Shown here one piece after another: positions 13,967 to 22,378 of a stretch of 22,382 bases of DNA (position 1 is its first letter; each line of letters starts with the position of its first letter). The translations under genes and the position numbers were made by a program. The stretch is taken from the NCBI GenBank assembly GCA_018713375.1, contig DVOV01000197.1:1-22382 (forward strand), in the 5' to 3' direction. The notes under the pieces are model-generated. The model worked only from the letters and a program-made list of their open reading frames with translations. It ran no database searches and was not told where the DNA came from. The DNA is from Candidatus Scatomorpha stercorigallinarum. GTDB lineage: Bacteria > Bacillota_A > Clostridia > Oscillospirales > Oscillospiraceae.

Positions 13967-15883
13967 ATGTCCAAAAAGCAGTTCAAGGCCGAGAGCAAAC
14001 GCCTGCTCGACCTGATGATCAACTCCATCTACACGCACAAGGAAATATTCCTGCGCGAGATCATCTCCAACGCGTCGGACGCCATCGACAAGCTGTGCTA
14101 TCTCTCCCTCACCGACGACAAGGTGGGCATGAACAGGGAGGATTTCCGCATCCTGGTGACGGCGGACGAGGCGGCGCGCACCATCACCGTCTCCGACAAC
14201 GGCATCGGCATGACGAAAGAGGAACTTGAGCAGAATCTCGGCGTCATAGCAAAGAGCGGATCTATGGCCTTCAAGGACGGCCTCGGCGGAGAGGAGAACC
14301 AGGGCGCCGACGTGGACATCATCGGCCAGTTCGGCGTCGGCTTCTACAGCGCGTTCATGGTCTCCGACAGAGTCACCGTCATCTCGAAGGCCTACGGCGC
14401 CGACACCGCCTACCGCTGGGAGAGCGAGGGCGCGGACGGCTACACGATAGACGAGTGCGAAAAGGATACCGTCGGCACCGACGTCATCATGCACATCAAG
14501 CCCGACGACGAGAGCGAGCGCTACGGCGACTTTTTGCAGCAGTGGAAGCTGATGCAGCTCATCAAGAAATACTCCAACTACATCCGCTGGCCCATCCAGA
14601 TGGACGTGAAAAAGAGCGATTTCAAGGAGACCGGCGAAAAGAACGAGGACGGCAGCCCCAAATACGAGACCGTCACCACCACCGAGCGCGAGACCGTCAA
14701 CAGCATGGTGCCCATCTGGCAGCGCTCGAAGAGCGAGGTGTCCGACGAGGACTGCGTCGCCTTCTACAAGGAGAAGTTCCACGACACGACCGACCCGGCG
14801 GCCGTCATCCGCGTCAACGCCGAGGGGCAGGTGAGCTACAAGGCCCTGCTCTTCATCCCAGGGCGGCAGCTGCTCGACTACATGGCCTCCGACTTCGAGC
14901 CGGGGCTGCAGCTCTACAGCAGCGGCGTCATGATAATGGAGCGCTGCCCCGACCTGCTCAGCGAGAGCTTCTATTTCGTGCGCGGCATCGTCGATTCGCC
15001 CGACCTCTCGCTGAACATCTCCCGCGAGATGCTCCAGCACGACCGCCAGCTGCGCATCATCGCCCAGAACCTCAACAAGCGCATAAAGAACGAGCTCGTG
15101 AAGATGCTCGAGAGCGACAGGGAGAAGTACGAGAAGTTCTATAAGAACTACGGCCGCCAGCTGCGCTACGGCGCGGTGGCCAACTACGGGCAGAACGTGC
15201 AGTCGCTGAGCGAGCTGCTGCTCTACTACGTCGATGTGGACAAGACCCGCACGCTGAAGGAGTACACGGACGCCATGCCGGCGGAGCAGGAGAAGATATA
15301 CTACGCCGTGGGCGACTCCGTCGCCCGCACGCTGCACCTGCCGCAGGCGGAGCTCGTGCGCTCGAAGGGCTATGAGCTGCTCTGCATGACCGACGAGGTG
15401 GACGAGTTCATCATCCAGCAGCTGGGGACCTACGCAGAAAAGCCCTTCTGCAACATCGTCACGGACGACCTGGGCCTGGAGAGCGAGGAAGAGCGCGCGG
15501 ACATCGAAAAGCGCGAATCCGACGCCAAAGAGACGCTCGACTTCGTGCGCGAGACGCTGGGCGAGCGCGTGGCGAAGGTCAAACTTTCGCATAAGCTGGT
15601 CTCCGCGCCCGTCTGCCTCACCACCGAGGGCGGCGTGACGCTGGAGATGGAGCGCTATTTCCGCTCCATGCCCGACACGGGGATGCAGCCGCCGAAGGCC
15701 ACCCGCGTCCTGGAGCTGAACGCCGACAGCCCGGCCTTCGCCGCGCTGGAGAGCGCCGTCAAGGCCGACCCGGAGCGCGCGCGCAAGCTGGTGGAGATAT
15801 TGCACGCGCAGGCGCTGCTGATCGCGGGCGAGGAGCTGCCCGACCCGGCGCAGTACGCTGAGGACGTGTGCTCGCTCTTCTGA
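13967..15883 (+). CDS. htpG: Molecular chaperone HtpG (bacterial Hsp90)
   Basis: 638 residues, full length for HtpG. The N-terminal GHKL ATPase domain shows FLREIISNASDAIDKL (Glu31, Asn35), SDNGIGM (76-82) and GQFGVGFYSAFMV (120-132). A charged linker (about 210-225), the middle domain with the SPDLSLNISREMLQ catalytic-loop segment (Arg near 356), and the C-terminal dimerisation domain follow. It refolds or holds client proteins in the cytoplasm using ATP. AGGAGG lies about 10 nt before the ATG, and a strong extended -10 promoter lies upstream. hemW follows after 31 nt and vanW after a further 15 nt, so the three genes may be co-transcribed. Nothing odd is seen in the sequence. Confidence 0.97.
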   Translation: MSKKQFKAESKRLLDLMINSIYTHKEIFLREIISNASDAIDKLCYLSLTDDKVGMNREDFRILVTADEAARTITVSDNGIGMTKEELEQNLGVIAKSGSMAFKDGLGGEENQGADVDIIGQFGVGFYSAFMVSDRVTVISKAYGADTAYRWESEGADGYTIDECEKDTVGTDVIMHIKPDDESERYGDFLQQWKLMQLIKKYSNYIRWPIQMDVKKSDFKETGEKNEDGSPKYETVTTTERETVNSMVPIWQRSKSEVSDEDCVAFYKEKFHDTTDPAAVIRVNAEGQVSYKALLFIPGRQLLDYMASDFEPGLQLYSSGVMIMERCPDLLSESFYFVRGIVDSPDLSLNISREMLQHDRQLRIIAQNLNKRIKNELVKMLESDREKYEKFYKNYGRQLRYGAVANYGQNVQSLSELLLYYVDVDKTRTLKEYTDAMPAEQEKIYYAVGDSVARTLHLPQAELVRSKGYELLCMTDEVDEFIIQQLGTYAEKPFCNIVTDDLGLESEEERADIEKRESDAKETLDFVRETLGERVAKVKLSHKLVSAPVCLTTEGGVTLEMERYFRSMPDTGMQPPKATRVLELNADSPAFAALESAVKADPERARKLVEILHAQALLIAGEELPDPAQYAEDVCSLF

Positions 15884-15914
15884 GCGCACCATAAACACTT
15901 AAAGGAGTTCGCCC

Positions 15915-17183
15915 ATGAGCAGGAAGCTCGGCATATATGTACACATACCGTTCTGCGCCTCCAAGTGCGGCTACTGCGACTTCTACTCCCTGGCGGGCTG
16001 CGACCGGCTGATGCCCAAGTATCAGGACGCGCTGGTGGCGCACATCCGGGAGAGCTACGGCACGCTCAAAAGCTACGAGGTGGACACGGTGTATTTCGGC
16101 GGCGGCACGCCCAGCTATTACGGCGCGCAGCGCCTGGCCGAGCTGTGGACGGAGCTGAAAAACAGCGGGCGCGTCCGCCGCGACGCCGAAGTGACGCTCG
16201 AGGCCAACCCGGACAGCGCAAAGCTGAAGGATCTGAAGCTGCTGCGCCGCGAGGGCTTCAACCGCATCTCCCTCGGCGTCCAGAGCGCGAACAACGATAT
16301 ACTCAAGCTGATAGGCCGGCGGCACAACTGGCTTCAGGCCGAGCAGGCCGTCCAGGCCGCGCGGGACGCCGGGTTCGACAACCTGAGCATAGACCTCATC
16401 TACGGCCTGCCCAGCCAGACCCGCTCCGACTGGGCGGACACGCTGATGAAGGTCATCGACCTGCGGCCGGAGCACATCTCCTGCTATGGGCTGACGCTGG
16501 AGGAGGGCACGCCCATGTACAAGTACAAGGGCTCGCCCTTCCTGCCCTCGGAGGACGAGCAAGCGGACATGTACCTCTACGCCGTCGAGCAGCTCGCGCA
16601 CTACGGCTATGCGCAGTACGAGATATCGAATTTTGCCGTCAAGGGCTACGAGAGCCGGCACAACCTGCGCTACTGGCGGCTGGAGGACTACCTCGGCTTC
16701 GGCGCGGGCGCGCACTCCTGCGTGGGCGGGGCGCGCTTCAGTTACGTCCGCGACGCGGACGCCTATATCGTCGGCGTGCTCGGCGACCAGAAGATCGTGG
16801 ACGAGTACGAGCCCGTGAACTCGCTCGAGCGCTCGAGCGAATACCTGATGCTGGGCATGCGCACCGTGCGCGGCGTCAACGCCGCGGAGTACACGCGCAT
16901 CTGCCTGGCGGATTTTGCGCCCATCGAGGGCACGTTGCAGATCTTTGCCCAAAAGGGCTGGGCGGTGCAGGAGGAGGACGGGAGCTGGCACTTCACGCCG
17001 CAGGGCTTCCTGCTCTCCAACATCCTCATCGGCGCGCTGCTGGAGTCGCAGTCCAGCGGCCGCGTGGAGGTCACGCCCTGGATGAAGGCCGCCTTCGACG
17101 CCGAGGAAAAGACGGAACTGCCGCCGGGCGAGGAGGAGCTCTTTGCCGAGGAATATAAAAAACGGCGGCGCGGGAGAAGATAA
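15915..17183 (+). CDS. hemW: Radical SAM family heme chaperone HemW
   Basis: 422 residues of the HemN/HemW radical SAM family. The cluster motif CASKCGYCDFYS has Cys14, Cys18 and Cys21 and lacks HemN's fourth Cys, as in HemW. It is followed by YFGGGTPS, EANPD, RISLGVQS, IDLIYGLPSQT and the C-terminal HemW/HemN winged region with GFGAGAHS and YLMLGMRT. HemW binds heme and delivers it to respiratory proteins, and was long mis-annotated as coproporphyrinogen III oxidase. No other heme gene lies nearby. AAAGGAG precedes the ATG. HemW is common in Firmicutes near chaperone genes, but its role in a fermenting anaerobe is unclear. Confidence 0.93.
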   Translation: MSRKLGIYVHIPFCASKCGYCDFYSLAGCDRLMPKYQDALVAHIRESYGTLKSYEVDTVYFGGGTPSYYGAQRLAELWTELKNSGRVRRDAEVTLEANPDSAKLKDLKLLRREGFNRISLGVQSANNDILKLIGRRHNWLQAEQAVQAARDAGFDNLSIDLIYGLPSQTRSDWADTLMKVIDLRPEHISCYGLTLEEGTPMYKYKGSPFLPSEDEQADMYLYAVEQLAHYGYAQYEISNFAVKGYESRHNLRYWRLEDYLGFGAGAHSCVGGARFSYVRDADAYIVGVLGDQKIVDEYEPVNSLERSSEYLMLGMRTVRGVNAAEYTRICLADFAPIEGTLQIFAQKGWAVQEEDGSWHFTPQGFLLSNILIGALLESQSSGRVEVTPWMKAAFDAEEKTELPPGEEELFAEEYKKRRRGRR

Positions 17184-17198
17184 CGGAGGGATGACCGC

Positions 17199-19028
17199 AT
17201 GAGCGATCGCGATAGAAATACAGCGGGCGGCCGCCTGGAGGACACGGCGGACTTCGCCGCCGTGGGCCAGCGCCCGAAGGGGCGGCGCGGCGGCGCGCAC
17301 GCGAAGAGCGGCGGCGCCCACGCCTCCCGCGGCGGGCAGCACAGCGCGCAGCGGGCCTACAATGTGGCCGACAGCGGCCGGCGCGCCGAGCCGGCCAGGG
17401 AAAAAAAGCGCGCTTCCGGCCTGAAAAAGGCCCTCATCGCCATTTTGATCGTCGTTGCCCTGCTGCTGGGCGGCACGGCGGGCTTTGCCGTCTATGTCTC
17501 CCGCACGGACACCATTTTCCCCAACGTCACGCTCGACGGCGTGGAGCTGGGCGGCCTCACGGTTAGCGAGGCCGCGGACAGGCTCACAGCCGCCGGCTGG
17601 GTGAAGGAGGACGAGTCCGTCAGCGTCCCGCTGCCGGCGGAGCACACGCTGACCATCACGGCCGCCGAGGCCGGGGCGTCGGTGACGGCCGAAGAGGCCG
17701 CGCAGGCGGCCTATGACTACTGCCACGAGGGGAACCTCCTCAGCGGGCTTATGCGTTATGTAAACTGCGTGTTCTCCGGCGGCAGCGTGGAGACCGTCAT
17801 CGACGTGGACAGGGCCGCCGTGCAGTCGGCGGTGGAGGCCGCCGTGGCGGATACGCTCAACGACCTGGAAGCCTCCGGCGTGGAGGTGGACGAGGACAGG
17901 GGCGTCATCAGCGTTGTCAAGGGCGCGGCGGACCTCGACATCGACACCGCGGAGCTGACGCGGCTCTTCTGCGAGGCTTTTGCCGCGCGGCGATACGGCA
18001 CGCTCGACTACGCCGTGGACGAGGAAGGGGCCGCGCAGCTGGACGTGGACGCGCTCTATGAGAGCCTGCACCGCGAGGCGCAGGACGCGGCCTACGACCC
18101 GGAGACGGGCGAGGTGTCCGAGTCCGTGACGGGGCTGGACTTTGACAAAAACGAGGCCCTGAGCCTCTGGGACGCGGCGCAGCTGGGCGAAGTGGTGGAG
18201 ATACCCTGCACGGTCACGGAGCCCGAGCACACGACCGAGGAGGTCGAGGGGATGCTCTTCCGCGACGAGCTGGCGACCGTGGTGACCTACCTCTACGGCA
18301 GCACGCAGAACCGCATCGACAACGTGGCCCTGGCCGCGCAGAGCATAAACGGCATCGTGCTTGCGCCGGGGCAGCAGTTCGATTACAACGAGGCGCTGGG
18401 CGAGCGCACCACCGAGCGCGGCTACAAGGCCGCGGGCGCCTATTCCGGCGGACAGGTCGTGCAGGAGGTGGGCGGCGGCATCTGCCAGGTGTCGTCGATG
18501 GTGTATTACGCCGCGCTGCTCTCGAACCTGCAGATCGACACGCGCACCTGCCACTACTTCCCGGTGAGTTATGTAAACCCGGGCATGGACGCCACTGTCA
18601 GCTGGGGCGGGCCGGAGTTCCGCTTTACGAACGACCGCGACTGGCCCATCCGCATCGAGGCCAGCGTGAACCAGAGCGACAAGAGCGTCACCGTCAGCTT
18701 CTACGGCACGGACGTGGACGGCAGCTATGTGGAGATGACCTATTCCACCTGGTCGGTGTACAACAACGCCCAGTACCCGGAGACGGCCACCGGCTACCGC
18801 GCGGCGACCTACCGCAACGTGTACAGCGCCGACGGCGAGCTGATAAGCCGCGACCTGGAGGCCTACAGCGAGTACCACTACCACGAGGAGGACATCGTCT
18901 ACCCCACGCCGACGCCCACGCCCACCCCGGAGCCGACGCCCACGCCGTCTTCCGGCGACCCGGGCTATGTCTTTGAAGATCCCTCGCCGGAGCCCTCCGA
19001 CGACCCGGGTTATGTTTTCGTGGACTGA
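17199..19028 (+). CDS. VanW-family cell-envelope protein with peptidoglycan-binding-like region
   Basis: 609 residues. A basic Gly/Arg/His-rich cytoplasmic N-terminus (1-77) precedes one membrane helix (about 78-100), then an extracellular part. Residues about 105-340 resemble the paired peptidoglycan-binding-like repeats often found before VanW. The VanW domain (about 352-505) includes NRIDNVALAAQSINGIVLAP, FDYNEALGERT and GGGICQVSS (about 424-432). The tail (about 565-609) is Pro/Thr-rich with TPTPTPTP and two copies of DPGYVF. It has no LPXTG sorting signal. VanW proteins are envelope proteins of unknown biochemical role, first seen in a vanB glycopeptide-resistance cluster; presence alone does not mean resistance. 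GGAGGG precedes the start. A strong terminator ends the unit. Confidence 0.9.
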   Translation: MSDRDRNTAGGRLEDTADFAAVGQRPKGRRGGAHAKSGGAHASRGGQHSAQRAYNVADSGRRAEPAREKKRASGLKKALIAILIVVALLLGGTAGFAVYVSRTDTIFPNVTLDGVELGGLTVSEAADRLTAAGWVKEDESVSVPLPAEHTLTITAAEAGASVTAEEAAQAAYDYCHEGNLLSGLMRYVNCVFSGGSVETVIDVDRAAVQSAVEAAVADTLNDLEASGVEVDEDRGVISVVKGAADLDIDTAELTRLFCEAFAARRYGTLDYAVDEEGAAQLDVDALYESLHREAQDAAYDPETGEVSESVTGLDFDKNEALSLWDAAQLGEVVEIPCTVTEPEHTTEEVEGMLFRDELATVVTYLYGSTQNRIDNVALAAQSINGIVLAPGQQFDYNEALGERTTERGYKAAGAYSGGQVVQEVGGGICQVSSMVYYAALLSNLQIDTRTCHYFPVSYVNPGMDATVSWGGPEFRFTNDRDWPIRIEASVNQSDKSVTVSFYGTDVDGSYVEMTYSTWSVYNNAQYPETATGYRAATYRNVYSADGELISRDLEAYSEYHYHEEDIVYPTPTPTPTPEPTPTPSSGDPGYVFEDPSPEPSDDPGYVFVD

Positions 19029-19049
19029 GCGGACATCACGACACAGCCA

Positions 19050-19084
19050 CCCCGCGCGCCATGCGGCGCGCGGGGATCTTTTTT
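19050..19084 (+). terminator. Strong rho-independent terminator after the vanW-family gene
   Basis: A perfect 11-bp GC-rich stem (CCCCGCGCGCC with GGCGCGCGGGG) around ATGC, followed by ATC and six Ts. It closes the htpG-hemW-vanW series and isolates it from the dehydratase operon. Confidence 0.92.
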
Positions 19085-19152
19085 GCGCCCGGGCCGGGGG
19101 GGCGGCGCGAAATAAACCGGCAAAAACCCGGGATGTGTCAATTAAGCGGATA

Positions 19153-19238
19153 TTGACTGCACAATATTTGAAAATATAACAAAAATTCGCATAAGTGTTG
19201 AGAATATGTTTGACAATCGATTGGCATTTTGGTATTCT
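19153..19238 (+). promoter_or_regulatory. Two promoter candidates for the 2-hydroxyacyl-CoA dehydratase-like operon
   Basis: P1 is TTGACT (19153-19158), 16-nt spacer, TATAAC (19175-19180). P2 is TTGACA (19210-19215), 17-nt spacer, TATTCT (19233-19238), predicting a start near 19245. Both lie in an AT-rich stretch unlike the GC-rich genes around it. P2 leaves a leader of about 60 nt that contains the small hairpin at 19252-19270. Confidence 0.6.
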
Positions 19239-19251
19239 TGACTATAAGAAT

Positions 19252-19270
19252 GGGATGCCCGTGCCATCCC
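19252..19270 (+). other. Small hairpin in the 5' leader of the dehydratase-like operon
   Basis: GGGATG and CATCCC pair around a 7-nt loop. It would lie 8-26 nt into the transcript from the nearer promoter and could stabilise the 5' end. No T-run follows, so it is not a terminator. A functional role is a guess. Confidence 0.3.
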
Positions 19271-19307
19271 TCAGGGCAAATCGACGGGCGTCTGTGGGGG
19301 TTTGCAT

Positions 19308-20495
19308 ATGAGAGACTTGAAGCACCTGATCTTCTTTGAGGACCTGCTCCAGGAGGCCAACAACTCCCTCGTGAAGCAGGCGAAGGCCGAGGGGAAACGG
19401 GCCCTGGGATACACCTGCTATTTCATGCCCGAGGTCCTGCTCGACCTGGAGGGCTGCTTCGGCGTCAGGCTGCGCGCGCCGCGCTGCACCTCGCCGGACA
19501 TAGCCACATACTACATGTCCAGCCGGACGTGCCACTACGGCCGCAGCCTTCTCGAGCGCGCGCTCGAGGGCGGCTACAACTTCCTCGACGCGCAGATGGC
19601 GACGGAGACCTGCACCGTCACCTGCCGCTTCCAGGAGCACCTGCAGATGATGGACGTTATCCAGAATCCGGACTTCTTCTGCGAATTCACGGACGTGCCG
19701 TTCAAAAAGACGGAAAACAGCTATCTGCACTACAGAAGGCAGCTCCAGGCGCATGTCTTGGACAAGCTGAGCGAAAAATTCGGTATCGACACCTCCGACG
19801 CCGCGCTGCTGCACGCGATAGAGCAGCACAACGAGGTTTGCCGCCTGATAAACGAGATAGGCGCCCACCGTAAGGAGGAAAACCCGAACATCACAGGCTA
19901 TGAGTTCCATGTGATACAGCTCGTGTCGCTGGTATGTCCCAAATACCTGATTTTGCCCTACCTGCGCGAGACGGTTGAGGAGCTGCGCACGAGGGAGCCG
20001 GAGCCGAAGCCCTGGTTCCGCTGCAAGGTCGTGCTCTCCGGCAGCGAGAACGACGACCCCGGCTTTACCCAGCTCATCGAGAGCTGCGGGGCCATGGTCG
20101 TCGCGGACCGGTACTGCTACGGCTCGCTGCCCGGCAGGGAGGAGATAGCCGTGGCGGCCGGGCAGAGCCCGCTCGACGCGATCGCGCGCCACTACATAGA
20201 CACGAGCATGTGCCCGCGCTACATGGAGCAGCACGTCATGCGTGAGCGCAAGCAGTACCTCGCGGACCTTGCGAAGGAGTACAACGCCGACGGAATTATT
20301 GTGGAGAGCAACAAATTCTGCGAATACTGGAGCTACGAGAGGACGATAGACACCATAATCCTCAACCGGGATTTCGGCATACCGGTGTGCTCGATTGAAA
20401 AGGAGTATATCAACAACGCCTCCGGCCAGCTGCGCACGCGCTTCCAGGCCTTTATCGAGAGTATCGAGATCAAGAAGATACAGGAGGGCAAGTGA
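19308..20495 (+). CDS. 2-hydroxyacyl-CoA dehydratase/benzoyl-CoA reductase family subunit (HgdB-like)
   Basis: 395 residues from the ATG at 19308, preceded by GGGGG; an in-frame TTG at 19302 is less likely. It shows the family course. An early Cys-containing strand ends in PEVLLDLEGC. Cys75 (TCHYGRSLLERALEGG), Cys102 (ATETCTVTC) and Cys338 (DGIIVESNKFCEYW) stand where the three [4Fe-4S] ligands of this family are expected. The signature GIPVCSIEKEY plus GQLRTRFQAFIESI ends the protein. Such subunits pair as heterodimers and, after ATP-driven one-electron activation by a separate activator, dehydrate 2-hydroxyacyl-CoAs or reduce aromatic acyl-CoAs. It has 15 cysteines. The partner gene follows after 2 nt. 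No activator gene is in view; it may lie past the right edge. Confidence 0.85.
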   Translation: MRDLKHLIFFEDLLQEANNSLVKQAKAEGKRALGYTCYFMPEVLLDLEGCFGVRLRAPRCTSPDIATYYMSSRTCHYGRSLLERALEGGYNFLDAQMATETCTVTCRFQEHLQMMDVIQNPDFFCEFTDVPFKKTENSYLHYRRQLQAHVLDKLSEKFGIDTSDAALLHAIEQHNEVCRLINEIGAHRKEENPNITGYEFHVIQLVSLVCPKYLILPYLRETVEELRTREPEPKPWFRCKVVLSGSENDDPGFTQLIESCGAMVVADRYCYGSLPGREEIAVAAGQSPLDAIARHYIDTSMCPRYMEQHVMRERKQYLADLAKEYNADGIIVESNKFCEYWSYERTIDTIILNRDFGIPVCSIEKEYINNASGQLRTRFQAFIESIEIKKIQEGK

Positions 20496-20497
20496 GG

Positions 20498-22102
20498 ATG
20501 GGAAAGAAGGACATCAAAAAGAAGCTGCGGGACTTCATACACGGAAAACCGCACGGCGAGCGGCGGCTCGGCGAGCTGTACCAGCCGAAAACCGGCCTTT
20601 ACAAGCACCGCGAGTGGCGCGGGATAAAGGACACGATGTACTATTTCAACCGCATCTGGCTGTATAACTACGGCATGATGGTCTATGACATCATGCGCTA
20701 CGGCGGGCCGGTGCTGTTCGCCAAGGGCGTGTGGCGCTACCGCTGGATCGGCCAGACGTATCTCACCGTCATGCACTGGTACGACCGCGGGTTCGAGGGC
20801 CTGCGCGGCCCGGCGCTGCGCGCGAGCGCGTGGCACTACCGCGCGATGACCAACGAGACCATCCGCCAGTTCATGCGCATGTTCGCCGCGGACGCGAACC
20901 TACACGGCGGCGAGCGCAACGAGCTGTGGCACAAGACCCCCGCGCACGACGAGACCGTCGCTGGCGCGATTTTCTACCCCTGGCGGGACGTGATGGACGA
21001 CGTGCCGCTGCAGATGGTGCCGTATTTCGTCACCTGCCACGTCAACTGCCACACGGTGCTCAACTACATAGACGCCGCGCAGTCCATCGGCCTGCCCGGT
21101 GACCCCTGCCCGATGTGCCAGGCGGAGGCGGGGCTTTCCATACTCGACGACATGCCGGATTATTTCCCCTTCCTCGTCACCTCGAACGAGGCCTGCGACG
21201 GCTCTGTGGGCACGAGCATACTACAGGACTGGGCCTATGACAAGCCGCTTTTCGCCATGCCGCAGCCCATGCAGTTCGACGACCCGCTGGTGCAGGAGCA
21301 CTGCCGCCGGGAGATCGAGGAGTGCTGGAAGTTCATCGAGGAGCAGAGCGGCATACCATTTAATTATGACTGCTTTGTGAAATACATCGAGCGCTACAAC
21401 GAGCTCACGCGCTTCGAGCGCGAAAAGTGGGACGTGGCGGCGAACACGCCGTATTACCCCATCAACGGCGTGGCGCAGGCGCTCTACCGCATTTATTATT
21501 CGCAGGACGGCTGGCGCGACATCTGGGCCAAGACGGACAAAAAAGTGAAGAAGATCATGTACCGCTGCGTTGAGAAGAAGATAAACTGCTTCCCGGAAAC
21601 GCGGCACCGCGTCCTCGCGTGGAGCTGCGCGCCGCTTTATTACTCCAACTGGTGCACCTGGGCCTATAACTGCTGGGGCCTGAACGTCATAATGAACATG
21701 GACAGCCTGATGTTCGACATCGACATACGCACGGACAGCTATGAGCACCTGATGGAGGACTTCGCGCTCTATAACGAGTGGGCGCCCATGCGCCGCATGG
21801 CGGTCGGCGGGCACAAGCACATCTTCGAGATATGGGAGAACATGGAGCGCTTCCACTGCGACATGGTCATGATGTACGACCAGGTGCAGTGCAAGGGCAT
21901 GCAGGGCATAGTCGGCATGTTCGAGGACGAGTTCCGCAAGCGCGACATCCACGCCATCTGGATGCCGCACGCCCTGCCGGACAGCCGCACGGTGTCCCGC
22001 ATGGAGATCCGCCGCATCATCAACGACTATATGTTCACGGTGATGCACGAGGAGCCGCTGGACCCGTCGCTGATAGATTTCGACGACTCGATGAGCTGGT
22101 AA
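20498..22102 (+). CDS. Atypical 2-hydroxyacyl-CoA dehydratase family subunit with N-terminal extension (HgdA-like)
   Basis: 534 residues from ATG 20498, 9 nt after AGGAGGG and 2 nt after the previous stop; a GTG at 20492 is too close to that site. Residues about 171-512 follow the dehydratase/benzoyl-CoA reductase subunit pattern: PYFVTCHVNCHTVLNYIDAA, PCPMC (Cys204/207), TSNEACDG (Cys233), YIERYNELTRFEREKWD, then QVQCKGMQG (Cys465) and SRTVSRMEIRRIIND in place of the final Q-TR-EAF element. Cys204 or 207, Cys233 and Cys465 are the likely cluster ligands. The first 170 residues, rich in Trp, Tyr and Arg, are an extension I do not recognise. Typical subunits have about 380-480 residues. The protein probably forms a heterodimer with the preceding subunit. 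The substrate is unknown. Confidence 0.75.
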   Translation: MGKKDIKKKLRDFIHGKPHGERRLGELYQPKTGLYKHREWRGIKDTMYYFNRIWLYNYGMMVYDIMRYGGPVLFAKGVWRYRWIGQTYLTVMHWYDRGFEGLRGPALRASAWHYRAMTNETIRQFMRMFAADANLHGGERNELWHKTPAHDETVAGAIFYPWRDVMDDVPLQMVPYFVTCHVNCHTVLNYIDAAQSIGLPGDPCPMCQAEAGLSILDDMPDYFPFLVTSNEACDGSVGTSILQDWAYDKPLFAMPQPMQFDDPLVQEHCRREIEECWKFIEEQSGIPFNYDCFVKYIERYNELTRFEREKWDVAANTPYYPINGVAQALYRIYYSQDGWRDIWAKTDKKVKKIMYRCVEKKINCFPETRHRVLAWSCAPLYYSNWCTWAYNCWGLNVIMNMDSLMFDIDIRTDSYEHLMEDFALYNEWAPMRRMAVGGHKHIFEIWENMERFHCDMVMMYDQVQCKGMQGIVGMFEDEFRKRDIHAIWMPHALPDSRTVSRMEIRRIINDYMFTVMHEEPLDPSLIDFDDSMSW

Positions 22103-22117
22103 GGGGGAAAGCCGAAG

Positions 22118-22339
22118 ATGAAAAAGGGAAAGAAACTGCTCATGGCCGCGGTGGGCGGCCTCGGCGCACTGTACGCCGCGCTTTTCGCGGTGTTTTACTT
22201 CGACCTCGACGGCAAGCTGCTCTTTTACGTTGTCGAGCCGTTTTTGAAAAAGCACTACGACAAGATGCCGCGGCGGGACATCACGAAGATGCGCTACGAC
22301 ATGGACAAATACGGCGCCTACGAGTACAAAACGGAGTGA
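22118..22339 (+). CDS. Small single-span membrane protein of the dehydratase-like operon
   Basis: 73 residues. A Lys-rich start (MKKGKK) is followed by one hydrophobic helix (about 7-28) and a charged tail containing FLKKHYDKMPRRDITKMRYDMDKYG. It has no cysteine, so it is not a redox or cluster protein. It lies 15 nt after the dehydratase-like gene, behind GGGGGAAAG, so it is translated from the same mRNA. The positive-inside rule would put the N-terminus in the cytoplasm and the tail outside, though the basic tail weakens that prediction. It could recruit the dehydratase-like complex to the membrane. The protein family is not recognised. Confidence 0.65.
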   Translation: MKKGKKLLMAAVGGLGALYAALFAVFYFDLDGKLLFYVVEPFLKKHYDKMPRRDITKMRYDMDKYGAYEYKTE

Positions 22340-22372
22340 AAAGCGCCGCACGCGCGCGGCGAGGGAGAATTT

Positions 22373-22378
22373 GGAGGG
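22373..22378 (+). promoter_or_regulatory. Ribosome binding site of a gene starting beyond the right edge
   Basis: GGAGGG lies 4 nt from the window end, after a short hairpin-capable GC stretch (22344-22361) without a T-run. The operon therefore very probably continues; the missing gene would be a good place for the dehydratase activator ATPase. Confidence 0.5.

Noticed and set aside
13949..15898. 649-codon minus-strand open frame opposite htpG
   Set aside because: It mirrors htpG exactly, has no motif, and its product is typical low-complexity antisense translation.
15759..18884. 1041-codon open frame on the minus strand across hemW and vanW
   Set aside because: It runs opposite two convincing genes with ribosome binding sites; the Arg/Ala/His-rich translation is a GC-bias artefact.
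17199..19028. Vancomycin-resistance gene
   Set aside because: VanW-family proteins are widespread in Clostridia; no vanH, vanA/B-type ligase, vanX or vanRS gene is nearby.
22344..22361. Hairpin after the small membrane protein as an operon terminator
   Set aside because: The 6-bp stem is not followed by a T-run and a ribosome binding site comes directly after it, so the operon appears to continue.
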